From Muricoccus nepalensis (lineage in GTDB: Bacteria; Pseudomonadota; Alphaproteobacteria; Acetobacterales; Acetobacteraceae): a stretch of DNA of 64,000 bases. Within the stretch, counting starts at the first letter, position 1. Each line of letters begins with the position of its first letter. Of the stretch, positions 9,078 to 20,764 are shown one piece after another. The DNA lies in the NCBI RefSeq assembly GCF_006438825.1, contig NZ_RCZP01000003.1:124001-188000 (forward strand), read 5' to 3'. The position numbers were made by a program, and so were the translations under genes. Under the pieces are notes generated by a model that did no database searches, was not told where the DNA came from, and was given only the letters and a program-made list of their open reading frames with translations.

Positions 9078-9343
9078 TCCTCGGGGTGGCGGAGGTGCCA
9101 GAGCCGTTCGTGCGCGGCCACGAAGCTCTCGATCGTCTTGCGCCGGTTCTGGCCCGGATGGACCTCCCGCCGGGCGACCATGGTCTCGAGGATCCCGAGC
9201 AGTTGGTCGGCTACCTCGAAGTCGCGCTGGTCGCAGGCCTGGTGGAAGGCGATGAGGATCTTGTCGGTCAGGCGCCGCGTGTAGCGGGGAACCGGGGCGC
9301 CCCGCCCCTCGGTCCCGTCCTCGCCCGTGTCCTGCCCCGGCAT
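9074..9343 (-). CDS. Conserved hypothetical protein (89 aa)
   Basis: An 89-residue soluble protein with predicted helices (TDKILIAFHQACDQRDFEVA, then LLGILETMVARRE). The ATG follows AGGGGAAGG. No recognised catalytic motif; the helical pattern is TPR-like but too short to be sure. It converges on the methyltransferase gene, overlapping it by 4 bases, and lies downstream of nrdB beyond a hairpin. Confidence 0.7.
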   Translation of the reverse strand: MPGQDTGEDGTEGRGAPVPRYTRRLTDKILIAFHQACDQRDFEVADQLLGILETMVARREVHPGQNRRKTIESFVAAHERLWHLRHPED

Positions 9344-9452
9344 GCGCTGAAGAACCTTCCCCTCGTTCCGGCGACCGTATGATAAAAACCTCCAGCGCCG
9401 GCCGCCATAGCCAGGTTGAAGGCCACGCCGAAGGTGATCGGCCGGCAGAGAG

Positions 9453-9484
9453 ACGGCGCCCGTTGCTCTCGCAACGGGCGCCGT
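9453..9484 (-). terminator. Hairpin downstream of nrdB
   Basis: A perfect 14-bp inverted repeat with a TCTC tetraloop, beginning 22 bases after the nrdB stop codon. There is no T-run on either strand, so it is either a rho-assisted terminator or an mRNA-stabilising 3' hairpin. Confidence 0.6.
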
Positions 9485-9506
9485 TCCGCAGGACAGGCCG
9501 GCCGGG

Positions 9507-10571
9507 TCAGCGGCGCGCGTCTTCCCCAAGCAGGATCGCGCCCTCGGGCTGAGGGGAGCCAAAGGTCTGGTCGGCGAAGGCTTCCTCCCAGGTGCCCTCG
9601 GTCGAGGCGCGGGAGTACTCGGTCGAGCGGTTCTCGAAGAAGTTCGTGTGCTCGACGGCGTTGAGCATCTCGTCAAGCCAGGGAAGCGGGTTCTTCTCGA
9701 TGTGGTAGAGCGGGTCGAGGCCGAGCTGCTGCAGCCGGCGGTCGGCGATGAAGCGGATGTACTCCTTCGTGTCGGCGGCATTCAGCCCATCCACGCCGCC
9801 CATGCTGAAGGCGAGGTCGATGAAGGCGTCCTCGTGGTCCACGATGGTCGCGCAGATGTGGTAGAGATCGCGCCGCAGCTCCTCCGTCCAGATTTCCGGG
9901 TTCTCCTGCACGAAGGTGCGGAAAAGGCGGATGACCGAGAGGCAGTGGAGCGTCTCATCGCGCACGGACCAGGAGACGATCTGGCCCATCCCCTTCATCT
10001 TGTTGTGGCGCGGGAAGTTCATGAGGATGGCGAAGGAGGCGAAGAGCTGCAGCCCCTCCGTGAACGCGCCGAAGGCGGCGAGCGTCTTCGCGATCTCGGT
10101 CTTATTCTCGACCGAGAAGTTCTGCATGTAGTCGTACTTGTCCTTCATCTCCTTGTACTTGAGGAAGGCCGAGTACTCCAGCTCCGGCATCCCGATGGTG
10201 TCGAGGAGATGGCTGTAGGCGGCGATGTGGATCGTCTCGATGTTGCTGAAGGCAGACAGCATCATCAGCACTTCCGTCGGCTTGAAGACCTGGGAGTAGT
10301 GCTTCATGTAGCAGTTGTTCACCTCGACGTCGGCCTGGGTGAAGAAGCGGAAGATCTGCGTCAGCAGGTTCTTCTCGGCCGGGGTGACGTTGCGCTGCCA
10401 GTCCTTCACGTCGTCCGCCATCGGCACCTCCTCGGGCAGCCAATGGACGCGCTGCTGCGTCAGCCAGGCGTCGTAGGCCCAGGGGTAGCGGAAGGGCTTG
10501 TAGACGGGGTTGGCGGTCAGCAGGTCGAAGCGGACGGGAAGCTCGTCGCGGGAGATGGCGCCGTCGGGCAT
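9507..10571 (-). CDS. nrdB: Ribonucleoside-diphosphate reductase class Ia, beta subunit (R2)
   Basis: A 354-residue radical-generating subunit of aerobic ribonucleotide reductase. The dinuclear metal ligands and radical tyrosine are all present: D81, E112, H115, E172, E206 and H209, with Y119 in HIAAYSH equivalent to E. coli Y122. So it should form a tyrosyl radical and not be of the radical-free or Mn/Fe type. The start MPDGAISRDEL was chosen because upstream residues in the open frame are low-complexity. There is no ATP-cone at the N-terminus. It follows nrdA on the same strand (162-bp gap). Confidence 0.97.
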   Translation of the reverse strand: MPDGAISRDELPVRFDLLTANPVYKPFRYPWAYDAWLTQQRVHWLPEEVPMADDVKDWQRNVTPAEKNLLTQIFRFFTQADVEVNNCYMKHYSQVFKPTEVLMMLSAFSNIETIHIAAYSHLLDTIGMPELEYSAFLKYKEMKDKYDYMQNFSVENKTEIAKTLAAFGAFTEGLQLFASFAILMNFPRHNKMKGMGQIVSWSVRDETLHCLSVIRLFRTFVQENPEIWTEELRRDLYHICATIVDHEDAFIDLAFSMGGVDGLNAADTKEYIRFIADRRLQQLGLDPLYHIEKNPLPWLDEMLNAVEHTNFFENRSTEYSRASTEGTWEEAFADQTFGSPQPEGAILLGEDARR

Positions 10572-10689
10572 GGGAGCGGTTCCTCGGAAAGATAGCCGAT
10601 AGGGCGGTGAGGATGTCGGGAAAGGGCCACGGCGGGCATCGCGCCCGCCGCTGGCCAAGGCTATTGCGCCGGAACGCGCGGCGATCCCT

Positions 10690-10712
10690 CCGGCGGCGTC
10701 GGGCGCCGCCGG
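10690..10712 (-). terminator. Hairpin between nrdA and nrdB
   Basis: A perfect 9-bp stem (CCGGCGGCG / CGCCGCCGG) with a 5-nt loop, 21 bases after the nrdA stop. No T-run follows, so it may be a partial terminator or processing element that sets the nrdA:nrdB ratio. Confidence 0.45.
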
Positions 10713-10733
10713 TGCCGGATCAGCCCGGCGGCC

Positions 10734-12584
10734 TCATTGGCAGGCGAGGCATTCCTCGTAGTTGGTGCTCTCGGCGGGGGCGGCGGCAACGGGCAGCGGC
10801 AGCACGGCGTCCACCGCATAGCCGAGCTTCGGCTGCACCGCCACCTTCTCGCTGATCGTGTCCGCGCGCTGGATCGACAGGCTGCGGCAGTAGTAGAGCG
10901 TCTTAACGCCCTTCTTCCAGGCCTGGTAGTGGATCTGGTGAAGGTCCCGCTTGTGGATGTTGGCGGGCAGGAAGACGTTCAGCGACTGCGCCTGGCAGAT
11001 ATAGGGCGTGCGGTCGGCCGCGTGCTCGATCACCCAGCGCTGGTCGAGCTCGAAGGCCGTCTTGAAGACGTCCCTCTCCTGCTGCGTCAGGAAGTCGAGG
11101 TTCTGCACCGAGCCCTTGTTCACGGTGATCGAGGTCCAGGTCTCCTCGTCGTCGCGCCCGTGCTTCGCCAGGACCTTCTGGAGATAGGGGTTGCGGACGA
11201 TGTAGGAGCCCGAGAGCGTCTTGTGGTTGTAGACATTGGCCGCGATCGGCTCGATCCCGGGGCTCGCGCCGCCGCAGATGATGCTGATGCTCGCCGTCGG
11301 CGCGATCGCCATCTTGTTCGAGAAGCGCTCCATGATGCCGTACTCGGCGGCATCCGGGCAGGGACCGCGCTCGGCGGCGAGCTCGCGCGAGGCGGCGTCG
11401 GCCTGGGCGCGGATGTGCCGGAACATCTTCATGTTCCAGACCTTCGCGATCACGCTCTCGAAGGGCACGCTCTGCGCCTGTAGGAAGGAGTGGAAGCCCA
11501 TCACGCCGAGCCCGACCGAGCGCTCGCGCATGGCGCTGTACTTCGCCTTCGCCATGGTGTCGGGCGCGGTCTCGATGAAGGACTGCAGCACGTTGTCGAG
11601 GAAGCGCATCACGTCCGGGATGAAGCGCGGCTCGTCCTTCCACTCGAACCAGGTCTCGCAGTTGAGCGAGGAGAGGCAGCAGACCGCCGTGCGGTCGCGC
11701 CCGTGGTGGTCCCGCCCCGTCGGCAGCGTGATCTCGGAGCAGAGGTTGGAAGTCTTCACCTCAAGCCCGGCGAGCTTGTGGTGCTCGGGGCGCGCGCGGT
11801 TCACGTGGTCGGCGAAGATGAGGTAGGGCTCGCCCGTCTCGATCCGCGCGGTCAGGATGCGGATCCAGAGCGCGCGCGCCGACACCTTGCGCACGAGGGC
11901 GCCGTCCTTCGGGCTGGTGAAGGCCCACTCCTCGTCGGCCTCGACCGCGCGCATGAAGGCGTCGGAGACGAGGATGCCGTGGTGGAGGTTGAGCGCCTTC
12001 CGGTTCGGGTCGCCCCCTGTCGGGCGGCGGATCTCGACGAACTCCTCGACCTCGGGATGCGAGATCGGGAGATAAACGGCGGCCGAGCCGCGGCGGAGCG
12101 AGCCCTGGGAGATGGCGAGCGTCAGGCTGTCCATCACGCGGATGAAGGGCACCACGCCCGAGGTCTTGCCGTTCAGCCCGACCTTCTCGCCGATGGAGCG
12201 CAGGTTGCCCCAGTAGGAGCCGATGCCGCCGCCCTTGGAGGCGAGCGCCACGTTCTCGTTCCACAGCCCCACGATGGCGTCGAGACTGTCGTCGGCCTCG
12301 TTCAGGAAGCACGAGATCGGCAGACCGCGCTTCGTGCCGCCGTTCGACAGAACGGGCGTCGCCGGCATGAACCAGAGTCGCGAGATGTAGTCGTAGATGC
12401 GTTGCGCGTGCGCGGCGTCGTCGCCATAGGCGCTGGCCACGCGGGCAAAGAGGTCCTGGTAGGACTCGCCCGGCAACAGGTAGCGGTCGCTCAGCGTGGC
12501 CTTGCCGAACGCGGTGAGCAGGTCGTCGCGCGAGCGGTCGACCTGAACCTGGCCGTGGCCCTCGAGCTGGATGGCATCGAACAT
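10734..12584 (-). CDS. nrdA: Ribonucleoside-diphosphate reductase class Ia, alpha subunit (R1), without ATP-cone
   Basis: A 616-residue catalytic subunit that reduces NDPs to dNDPs. Active-site cysteines are present: C92 in GLPISCFLNE, the thiyl cysteine in TSNLCSEI, and the C-terminal shuttle pair C612/C615 in ECLACQ. The protein begins directly at the region that follows the ATP-cone in longer relatives (E. coli R1 is 761 residues), so the N-terminal allosteric activity domain is absent. The start MFDAIQLEGHG was chosen over an upstream ATG that adds non-conserved sequence. A possible NrdR box lies about 90 bases upstream. Confidence 0.96.
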   Translation of the reverse strand: MFDAIQLEGHGQVQVDRSRDDLLTAFGKATLSDRYLLPGESYQDLFARVASAYGDDAAHAQRIYDYISRLWFMPATPVLSNGGTKRGLPISCFLNEADDSLDAIVGLWNENVALASKGGGIGSYWGNLRSIGEKVGLNGKTSGVVPFIRVMDSLTLAISQGSLRRGSAAVYLPISHPEVEEFVEIRRPTGGDPNRKALNLHHGILVSDAFMRAVEADEEWAFTSPKDGALVRKVSARALWIRILTARIETGEPYLIFADHVNRARPEHHKLAGLEVKTSNLCSEITLPTGRDHHGRDRTAVCCLSSLNCETWFEWKDEPRFIPDVMRFLDNVLQSFIETAPDTMAKAKYSAMRERSVGLGVMGFHSFLQAQSVPFESVIAKVWNMKMFRHIRAQADAASRELAAERGPCPDAAEYGIMERFSNKMAIAPTASISIICGGASPGIEPIAANVYNHKTLSGSYIVRNPYLQKVLAKHGRDDEETWTSITVNKGSVQNLDFLTQQERDVFKTAFELDQRWVIEHAADRTPYICQAQSLNVFLPANIHKRDLHQIHYQAWKKGVKTLYYCRSLSIQRADTISEKVAVQPKLGYAVDAVLPLPVAAAPAESTNYEECLACQ

Positions 12585-12670
12585 CGAACGAACCCCTAAT
12601 TTCCCCCGCGCCGGAGGATGCCTCCTGTAGGGCGGCCCGCACAAGATGTCGGGCCTCGCGGAGAGAACGA

Positions 12671-12686
12671 ACCCTATATCTGGGGG
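12671..12686 (-). promoter_or_regulatory. Candidate NrdR box upstream of nrdA
   Basis: The 16-mer ACCCTATATCTGGGGG (plus strand) matches 11 of 16 positions of the NrdR consensus ACACWATATATWGTGT, including the central ATAT core. NrdR boxes normally come in pairs about three helical turns apart; I could not find a convincing second copy, so confidence is modest. Confidence 0.4.
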
Positions 12687-12845
12687 TTTCCCGTTGCAAC
12701 GAGGACACGGTCCGGGGGTTGCGGGGATACGACTCGCGCAATTTCAGCGAGTCGTAAGACGATGTTCATCGTTTCGCGCGGCAGAAAAATTTTTGTGAGA
12801 CGGGCCGTCCCCGTGATCCCCGCAATCCACAGCCCGCGGCGCATG

Positions 12846-12879
12846 AAAAAGGGCCGGGGAGGCGCGCTCCCCGGCCCTT
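12846..12879 (-). terminator. Intrinsic terminator of the aapJ-like gene
   Basis: A perfect 12-bp GC-rich stem (AAGGGCCGGGGA / TCCCCGGCCCTT) with a 7-nt loop, followed on the minus strand by TTTTT. It lies 24 bases past the stop of the aapJ-like gene: a textbook rho-independent terminator. Confidence 0.9.
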
Positions 12880-12903
12880 GCGCCGCCCGGTGCGGCCGCG
12901 GCG

Positions 12904-13923
12904 TCAGCGCATCGGCGGCGCGTATTGCAGGCCGCCCTGCGTCCAGAGGCTGTTGATCCCCCGCGGGATGCCGATCGGCGTGATGTTGCGCTCCCACACC
13001 TCGCTGAAGTTCCCCACCTGGCGGACGATCTGCACCGCGAAGTCGTTGTTCAGGCCGAGCTGCTTCCCGAGGTCGCCGCTCCGCCCCATGAAGCGCTGCA
13101 CGTCCGGGTTCCCGCTGTCGTTGAAGGTCGCGAGGTTGGTGCTGTTGATGCCCATCTCCTCGGCGTTGACCATGGCGAAGTGGCTCCAGCGCACGACGTC
13201 GAAGAACTTCCAGTCGCCCTTCCGCACGACGGGGCCGAGCGGCTCCTTCGAGATGATCTCGGGCAGGAGGAGGTACTGCTCGGCGTTCGGCCCCTGGCTT
13301 GCGCGGAAGGAGGCGAGGGAGGAGGCGTCGTTGGTGTAGACGTCGCAGCGCCCGGCGATGAAGGCGGCGCGCAGCTCCTCGATGTTGTCGATGATGACGG
13401 GCGTGAAGCGGATGCGGTTGGCGCGGAAGTAGTCGGCCATGTTCAGCTCGGTCGTGGTGCCCGGCTGCACGCAGACCGTCGCGCCGTCGAGCGCGCGGGC
13501 GGTGGTCACGCCCGAGGCGCGCTTCACCATGAATCCCTGGCCGTCGTAGAAGTTCACGCCGGCGAAGGCGAGGCCGAGCGCCGCCTCGCGCCCGAGCGTC
13601 CAGGTCGTGGAGCGGACGAGAAGGTCGATCTCGCCGGACTGCAGCATGGTGAAGCGCTGCTGCGTGCTGGCGGGGATGAAGCGCACCTTCGTTGCATCGC
13701 CCAGAACGGCGGCGGCAACGGCGCGGCAGGAATCGACGTCGATCCCGCGCCACTCGCCGCGGCTGTCGGGAATCGAGAAGCCGGCGGTCGACGGCGCGAC
13801 GCCGCAGGTGAGCATCCCGCGCGCGCGGATGGCGGCGACGGTGTCGGCGGGTTGTTGGGCCAGGGCCGGAAGGGCCGAGGCCGCGGCGGCGAGAAGCCCG
13901 GCGGCAAGAGTGGCGAGACGCAT
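12904..13923 (-). CDS. aapJ: General L-amino-acid ABC transporter substrate-binding protein, AapJ-like
   Basis: A 339-residue periplasmic binding protein with an Ala/Leu-rich signal peptide (cleavage probably after ALPALA). It is of the AapJ/BztA family: the DTVAAIRARGMLTCGV start of the mature protein and the WTLGREAALGLAFAG, YDGQGFMV and GINSLWTQGG blocks fit. AapJ delivers polar amino acids to the AapQMP importer, but no permease or ATPase gene is adjacent, so this copy is an orphan in the window. GGAGG precedes the ATG. Confidence 0.92.
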   Translation of the reverse strand: MRLATLAAGLLAAAASALPALAQQPADTVAAIRARGMLTCGVAPSTAGFSIPDSRGEWRGIDVDSCRAVAAAVLGDATKVRFIPASTQQRFTMLQSGEIDLLVRSTTWTLGREAALGLAFAGVNFYDGQGFMVKRASGVTTARALDGATVCVQPGTTTELNMADYFRANRIRFTPVIIDNIEELRAAFIAGRCDVYTNDASSLASFRASQGPNAEQYLLLPEIISKEPLGPVVRKGDWKFFDVVRWSHFAMVNAEEMGINSTNLATFNDSGNPDVQRFMGRSGDLGKQLGLNNDFAVQIVRQVGNFSEVWERNITPIGIPRGINSLWTQGGLQYAPPMR

Positions 13924-14103
13924 CCTGGAAACCTCCGCGAGGAACCGCCCGGGCTTCCTTGCCGGTTGCGGGTTCGACGGCGAAGCTTCCCTGGCTGGCG
14001 CGGGGCCCGCAAGAGCGGGCCGGGCGCGGATTTCAGCGCGCGAGGCGCCGCGCTGCCGCGGGCTTGGGCAGCCTGGCGCCCGCTTGGGCGGCCGCGCCCC
14101 GCC

Positions 14104-15708
14104 CTACTCCCACTCGATCGTCCCGGGCGGCTTGCTCGTGACGTCGTAGGTCACGCGGTTGATGCCGCGCACCTCGTTCACGATCCGATTCGCGACCCGG
14201 CTGAGGAAGGCGACGTCGAAGGGGTAGACGTCGGCCGTCATGCCGTCGACGCCGGTCACGGCGCGCAGGGCGCAAGCCTGCTCGTAGGTGCGCCCGTCCC
14301 CCATGACGCCGACGGTGCGGACGGGCAGCAACACGACGAAGGCCTGCCAGATCGCGTCGTAGAGGCCGGCGGCGCGGATCTCCTCGAGGAAGATAGCGTC
14401 GGCCTTCTGCAGGATGGCGACGCGCTCGGGCGTCACCTCGCCGGGGATGCGGATGGCCAGGCCCGGCCCCGGGAAGGGGTGGCGCCCGACGATCGCCTCG
14501 GGCACGCCGAGCTCCCGGCCGAGCGCCCGGACCTCGTCCTTGAACAGCTCGCGCAGCGGCTCCACCAGGCGCATGCGCATGCCCTCGGGCAGGCCGCCCA
14601 CGTTGTGGTGGGACTTGATGGTGACGGAGGGGCCGCCGGTCGCGGAGACGCTCTCGATCACGTCGGGGTAGAGGGTGCCCTGGGCGAGGAAGTCGGCGCC
14701 GCCGATCTTCGCCTGCTCCTCCTCGAAGACCTCGATGAACAGCCGCCCGATGGTCTTGCGCTTCAGCTCGGGGTCCGTCACGCCCGCCAGCGCGCCGAGG
14801 AAGAGGTCCGAGGCGTCGCGGTGGACGAGCTTGATGTTGAAGCGGTCGCGGAAGGTCGAGACCACCTGCTCCGCCTCGCCGCCCCGCAGCAGGCCGTGGT
14901 CGACGAAGATGCAGGTGAGCTGGTCGCCGATGGCCTCGTGCAGGAGCACGGCGGCGACGGAGGAATCGACGCCGCCCGAGAGGCCGCAGACGACGCGGCC
15001 GCCGCCGACCTTCGCGCGGATCCGGGCGATCTCCTCGGCGCGGAAGGCGCCCATCGTCCAGTCGCCGCGCGCCCCGCAGACGAGGCGGGAGAAGTTGCGG
15101 AGGAGCTGGGCGCCGTGCGGGGTGTGGACCACCTCCGGGTGGAACATCGTGCCGTAGAAGCGCCGGGCGTCGTCGGCGATGACGGCGAAGGGCGCGCCCT
15201 CGCTGCGGGCGACGACGCGGAAGCCCGGCGGCAGCTCCGTGATGCGGTCGCCGTGGCTCATCCAGACCTGCTCGCGCGCGCCGGGGGACCAGACGCCCTG
15301 GGTGATCGCGCACTCGCCGGTCACGTCGACGAAGGCGCGGCCGAACTCGCGGTGGTCGCCCGTCTCGACCCGCCCCCCGAGCTGGGTGGCCAGCGTCTGC
15401 TGGCCGTAGCAGATGCCCATGATCGGCAGGCCCATGCCGAAAATCGCCGGCGCCGGGCGCGGGCTCTCGCCGTGCGTCACGCTGGCCGGGCCGCCGGAGA
15501 GGATGATGCCCTGGGGGTCGAAGGCGCGGATGCGGGCCTCGTCGGCCGTGTAGGGCCAGACCTCGCAGTAGACGCCGTCCTCGCGCAGGCGGCGCGCGAT
15601 GAGCTGGGTCACCTGGCTGCCGAAGTCGAGGATGAGCAGGCGCTGGTGGCGCTCGCTGCCAGGGAGAAGGGCCGTGGGCTCGGAGGTCGTGTCGGGCATG
15701 GCGGCCAT
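14104..15708 (-). CDS. guaA: GMP synthase (glutamine-hydrolysing)
   Basis: A 534-residue two-domain enzyme converting XMP to GMP. The N-terminal class I amidotransferase has the nucleophile elbow GICYGQQ and the HPEV histidine; the ATP-pyrophosphatase domain has the P-loop [11 protein letters not shown]; the C-terminal dimerisation domain ends in the conserved KPPGTIEWE. In-frame starts at 15714 (GTG), 15708 and 15699 (ATG) are all close; 15708 is taken. It is the last gene of a run that begins with guaB, 21 bases after the GNAT gene. Confidence 0.97.
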   Translation of the reverse strand: MAAMPDTTSEPTALLPGSERHQRLLILDFGSQVTQLIARRLREDGVYCEVWPYTADEARIRAFDPQGIILSGGPASVTHGESPRPAPAIFGMGLPIMGICYGQQTLATQLGGRVETGDHREFGRAFVDVTGECAITQGVWSPGAREQVWMSHGDRITELPPGFRVVARSEGAPFAVIADDARRFYGTMFHPEVVHTPHGAQLLRNFSRLVCGARGDWTMGAFRAEEIARIRAKVGGGRVVCGLSGGVDSSVAAVLLHEAIGDQLTCIFVDHGLLRGGEAEQVVSTFRDRFNIKLVHRDASDLFLGALAGVTDPELKRKTIGRLFIEVFEEEQAKIGGADFLAQGTLYPDVIESVSATGGPSVTIKSHHNVGGLPEGMRMRLVEPLRELFKDEVRALGRELGVPEAIVGRHPFPGPGLAIRIPGEVTPERVAILQKADAIFLEEIRAAGLYDAIWQAFVVLLPVRTVGVMGDGRTYEQACALRAVTGVDGMTADVYPFDVAFLSRVANRIVNEVRGINRVTYDVTSKPPGTIEWE

Positions 15709-15729
15709 CACCACAGAATGGCCGCCGCT

Positions 15730-16305
15730 TCAACCCTTCCCTTGGCCCTCGCCCGGGCAGGGGCCCCCGCGATACGCGGCGGTGGCCTCCATGAGGAGGT
15801 CGATCGGGTTCCAGAGCACGGCGGTCTGCTCCACCGGGCGGCCGCCGACCGAGATGCTCTCGCGCCCGACGAGGCGCCCTCCGAGACGTCGGTAGAACCA
15901 ACCGGCGCCGTTGGCCGAGAGGACCCACAGCATCGCGGAGCCGCAGCCGATGACCGACAGGTGCGCCGCGGCCGCCCGCATCAGGCGCCGGCCGATGCCC
16001 TGGTCCTGCCAGTCCGGGAGGATATAGAGCGTCTCGATCTCGCCGTCGGCGATGCCCAGGCGCCGCGCGCGCCCGGCGGTGGCGAAGCCGACCGCCGTTC
16101 CGTCGGGGCTGCAGGCGACGAAGGTCGCCTCCCCCCCGCCGCGGCGGAGCATGGAGCGAAGGTAGCCGGCCCCGATCCGCCGCTGGTCGAGGCCCGCGAG
16201 GTAGGCGTCCGGCAGGATGCCGGGGTAGCTGTCCTGCCAGGTCACGCGGTGGATGGCGCCGATGGCCGCGGCGTCGTCGGGCCGGGCGCGCCTGATCTGG
16301 ATCAT
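15730..16305 (-). CDS. GNAT-family N-acetyltransferase
   Basis: A 191-residue acetyltransferase. The acetyl-CoA-binding motif A is seen in IETLYILPDWQDQGIGRRLM (Q/RxxGxG/A form), preceded by the usual IRRARPDDAAAI N-terminal beta1-alpha1. Acceptor substrate unknown. It is sandwiched between rsmB-like and guaA genes with short gaps (34 and 21 bases), so it is probably co-transcribed with them. GAGAGGGGG precedes the start. Confidence 0.9.
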   Translation of the reverse strand: MIQIRRARPDDAAAIGAIHRVTWQDSYPGILPDAYLAGLDQRRIGAGYLRSMLRRGGGEATFVACSPDGTAVGFATAGRARRLGIADGEIETLYILPDWQDQGIGRRLMRAAAAHLSVIGCGSAMLWVLSANGAGWFYRRLGGRLVGRESISVGGRPVEQTAVLWNPIDLLMEATAAYRGGPCPGEGQGKG

Positions 16306-16339
16306 CCCCCTCTCCCGATCATGGCCGGCGCGTTGCGGC

Positions 16340-17643
16340 CTAGGGACGGCGTTGCAGCACGGCGGCGAAGAAGCCGTCCGTGCCGTGGCTGTGGGGCGCG
16401 AGCGCCATGTAGGGGCCCTCCCCCGGGGGGGAGCCCGCCATGCCCGCCTCCGCCCAGGCCTCGGCCAGGGGCAGCGCCGCGAAGTCGGCGTGGCTGTCCA
16501 GGAAGCCCCTCACCTGCTCGTCGTCCTCCCCGGGAAGCACCGAGCAGGTAGCGTAGATCAGCTTTCCGCCGGGGCGCACCAAGGAGGCGGCCCGATCGAG
16601 GATGGCGCGCTGCTTCGTGATCAGCTCCTCGAGGTCGCGAGGGCTCGTGCGGAGCCTCGCGTCCGGGTTGCGTCGCCAGGTGCCGGTGCCCGTGCAGGGC
16701 GCGTCGACGAGGACGCGGTCGAAGGTGGCGGCGCGGCGCTTCACCCAGCGGTCCCCGGCCTCCAAGAGGTGCGTCTCCGCGTTGTCCACCCCGGCCCGGC
16801 GGAGACGCTTCGTCGCGCCGGCGAGGCGAGGGACGGAGACGTCCAGCGCCGCGATACGGCCCCGGTTGCCCATGGTCGCGGCCATGGCCAGCGTCTTGCC
16901 CGCGGCCCCCGCGCAGTAGTCGGCGACCTTCATCCCCGGCCGGGCGTCGGCGAGGAGGGCGATGAGCTGGCTGCCCTCGTCCTGGATCTCGACCATGCCC
17001 TCCTCGAAGGCCCGCGTGGCGAGGACCGGGCGGCGGTCGGCAACGCGGAGGCCCCAGGGGGAGAAGGGCGTCGGCGCCGTGGGAATGCCCTCCGCCGCCA
17101 GGGCCGCCGCCGCGGCCTCGCGCGTGGTGCGGAGGAGGTTCACCCGGAGGTCGAGCGGCGCCGTGCCCTCCAGCCCCGCCGCCGCCGCGGGCAGCGCCTC
17201 CCCGAAGCGGGCGCGGAGCCCCTCCAGCGCCCAGTCCGGCACGTTGAGCCGCGTGGCCTCGTCCATGCGGGGGTGGTGCAGCGGCCGGCCCTCGAGCTTC
17301 GCGAGGAACCGGCGCTCCTCGGGGGTCAGCGGGCGCTCGGCGTACTGCCCGCCGGTGAAGGCCGCCTCCACGCCGGCCAGGCTGCCGCCCTCGGCGAGGA
17401 TCATGTGCGCGGCCATGAGGAGGCGCCCCGTGGGGGCGGCGCCGACATGATCGAGGTGCCAGTCGAGCCGGGCGCGCTCCCGCACCACGCCCCAGGCGCG
17501 GTCTGCGACGGCGCGGCGGTCGCCGCCGCCAATGAAGCGGCGGGCGCGGAAGAAGTCGTTGGCGACCGCGTCGGCGGGCCGGCGGGGGGCGGATTCCAGC
17601 GCGTCCAGCAGGGCGATGGCGGCGGAGATGCGGGCGAGCGGGG

Positions 17644-17647
<4 letters not shown>
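16340..17647 (-). CDS. rsmB: RsmB-like RNA (cytosine-C5)-methyltransferase
   Basis: A 435-residue protein with an N-terminal NusB-like RNA-binding part followed by a Sun/RsmB methyltransferase domain. SAM motif VADYCAGAAGKTLA, and the two catalytic cysteines of m5C RNA methyltransferases in DAPCTGTGTW and YATCSVLPGED. The family methylates C967 of 16S rRNA. The start is a TTG overlapping the stop of the upstream dehalogenase gene (TTGA); the encoded TPLARISAAIALLDAL matches the usual N-terminus. Translational coupling is likely. Confidence 0.92.
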
Positions 17648-20495
<2,848 letters not shown>

Positions 20496-20569
20496 TGGCT
20501 GGGGAACCTGGATTCGAACCAAGACTGCCCGAGTCAGAGTCGGGAGTTCTACCGTTAAACTATTCCCCA
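20496..20569 (-). tRNA. tRNA-Gln (anticodon CTG)
   Basis: On the minus strand the 74-nt cloverleaf starts TGGGGAA and its acceptor partner TTCCCCA is followed by discriminator G and an encoded CCA. The anticodon stem CCCGA/TCGGG holds the loop CTCTGAC, giving anticodon CTG. The T-arm has the GGTTCGAATCC core. The weak-looking 5' T and G-rich acceptor are typical of tRNA-Gln. Confidence 0.95.
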
Positions 20570-20764
20570 ACGGCAGGCGCCCGGCCCTATAGCCTTGCCC
20601 CGCCCGCCGCGCAAGCCCGTCAGGCCTTTCGCCTGCGCCAAGGAGCGTGAGCCATCGTGCGAGCGGAAGACCCCCTCCGGCTCACGGCCCCCCGCCACCG
20701 CCGGCCCGTGGAATCCGGCCTTGCTCCGTCCTATTTATGGGTGGAGGATAGCAAATCCAGTACC

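Larger units (their letters stand above)
12585..12903. other. Intergenic region: nrdA promoter side and aapJ terminator
   Basis: No gene is seen. On the nrdA side it holds a candidate NrdR box; on the other side is the strong aapJ terminator. The bases between them are AT-richer than average (an AAAAATTTTT-like run near 12787), which fits a promoter. Confidence 0.6.

Noticed and set aside
12925-16551. 1208-residue open frame on the plus strand
   Set aside because: Antisense shadow over aapJ, guaA, GNAT and part of rsmB; composed of Arg/Ala/Gly/Asp-rich sequence without any family signature.
20496-20569. tRNA-Gln as an integration (att) site of a genomic island
   Set aside because: No integrase gene or direct repeat of the tRNA 3' end was seen nearby.
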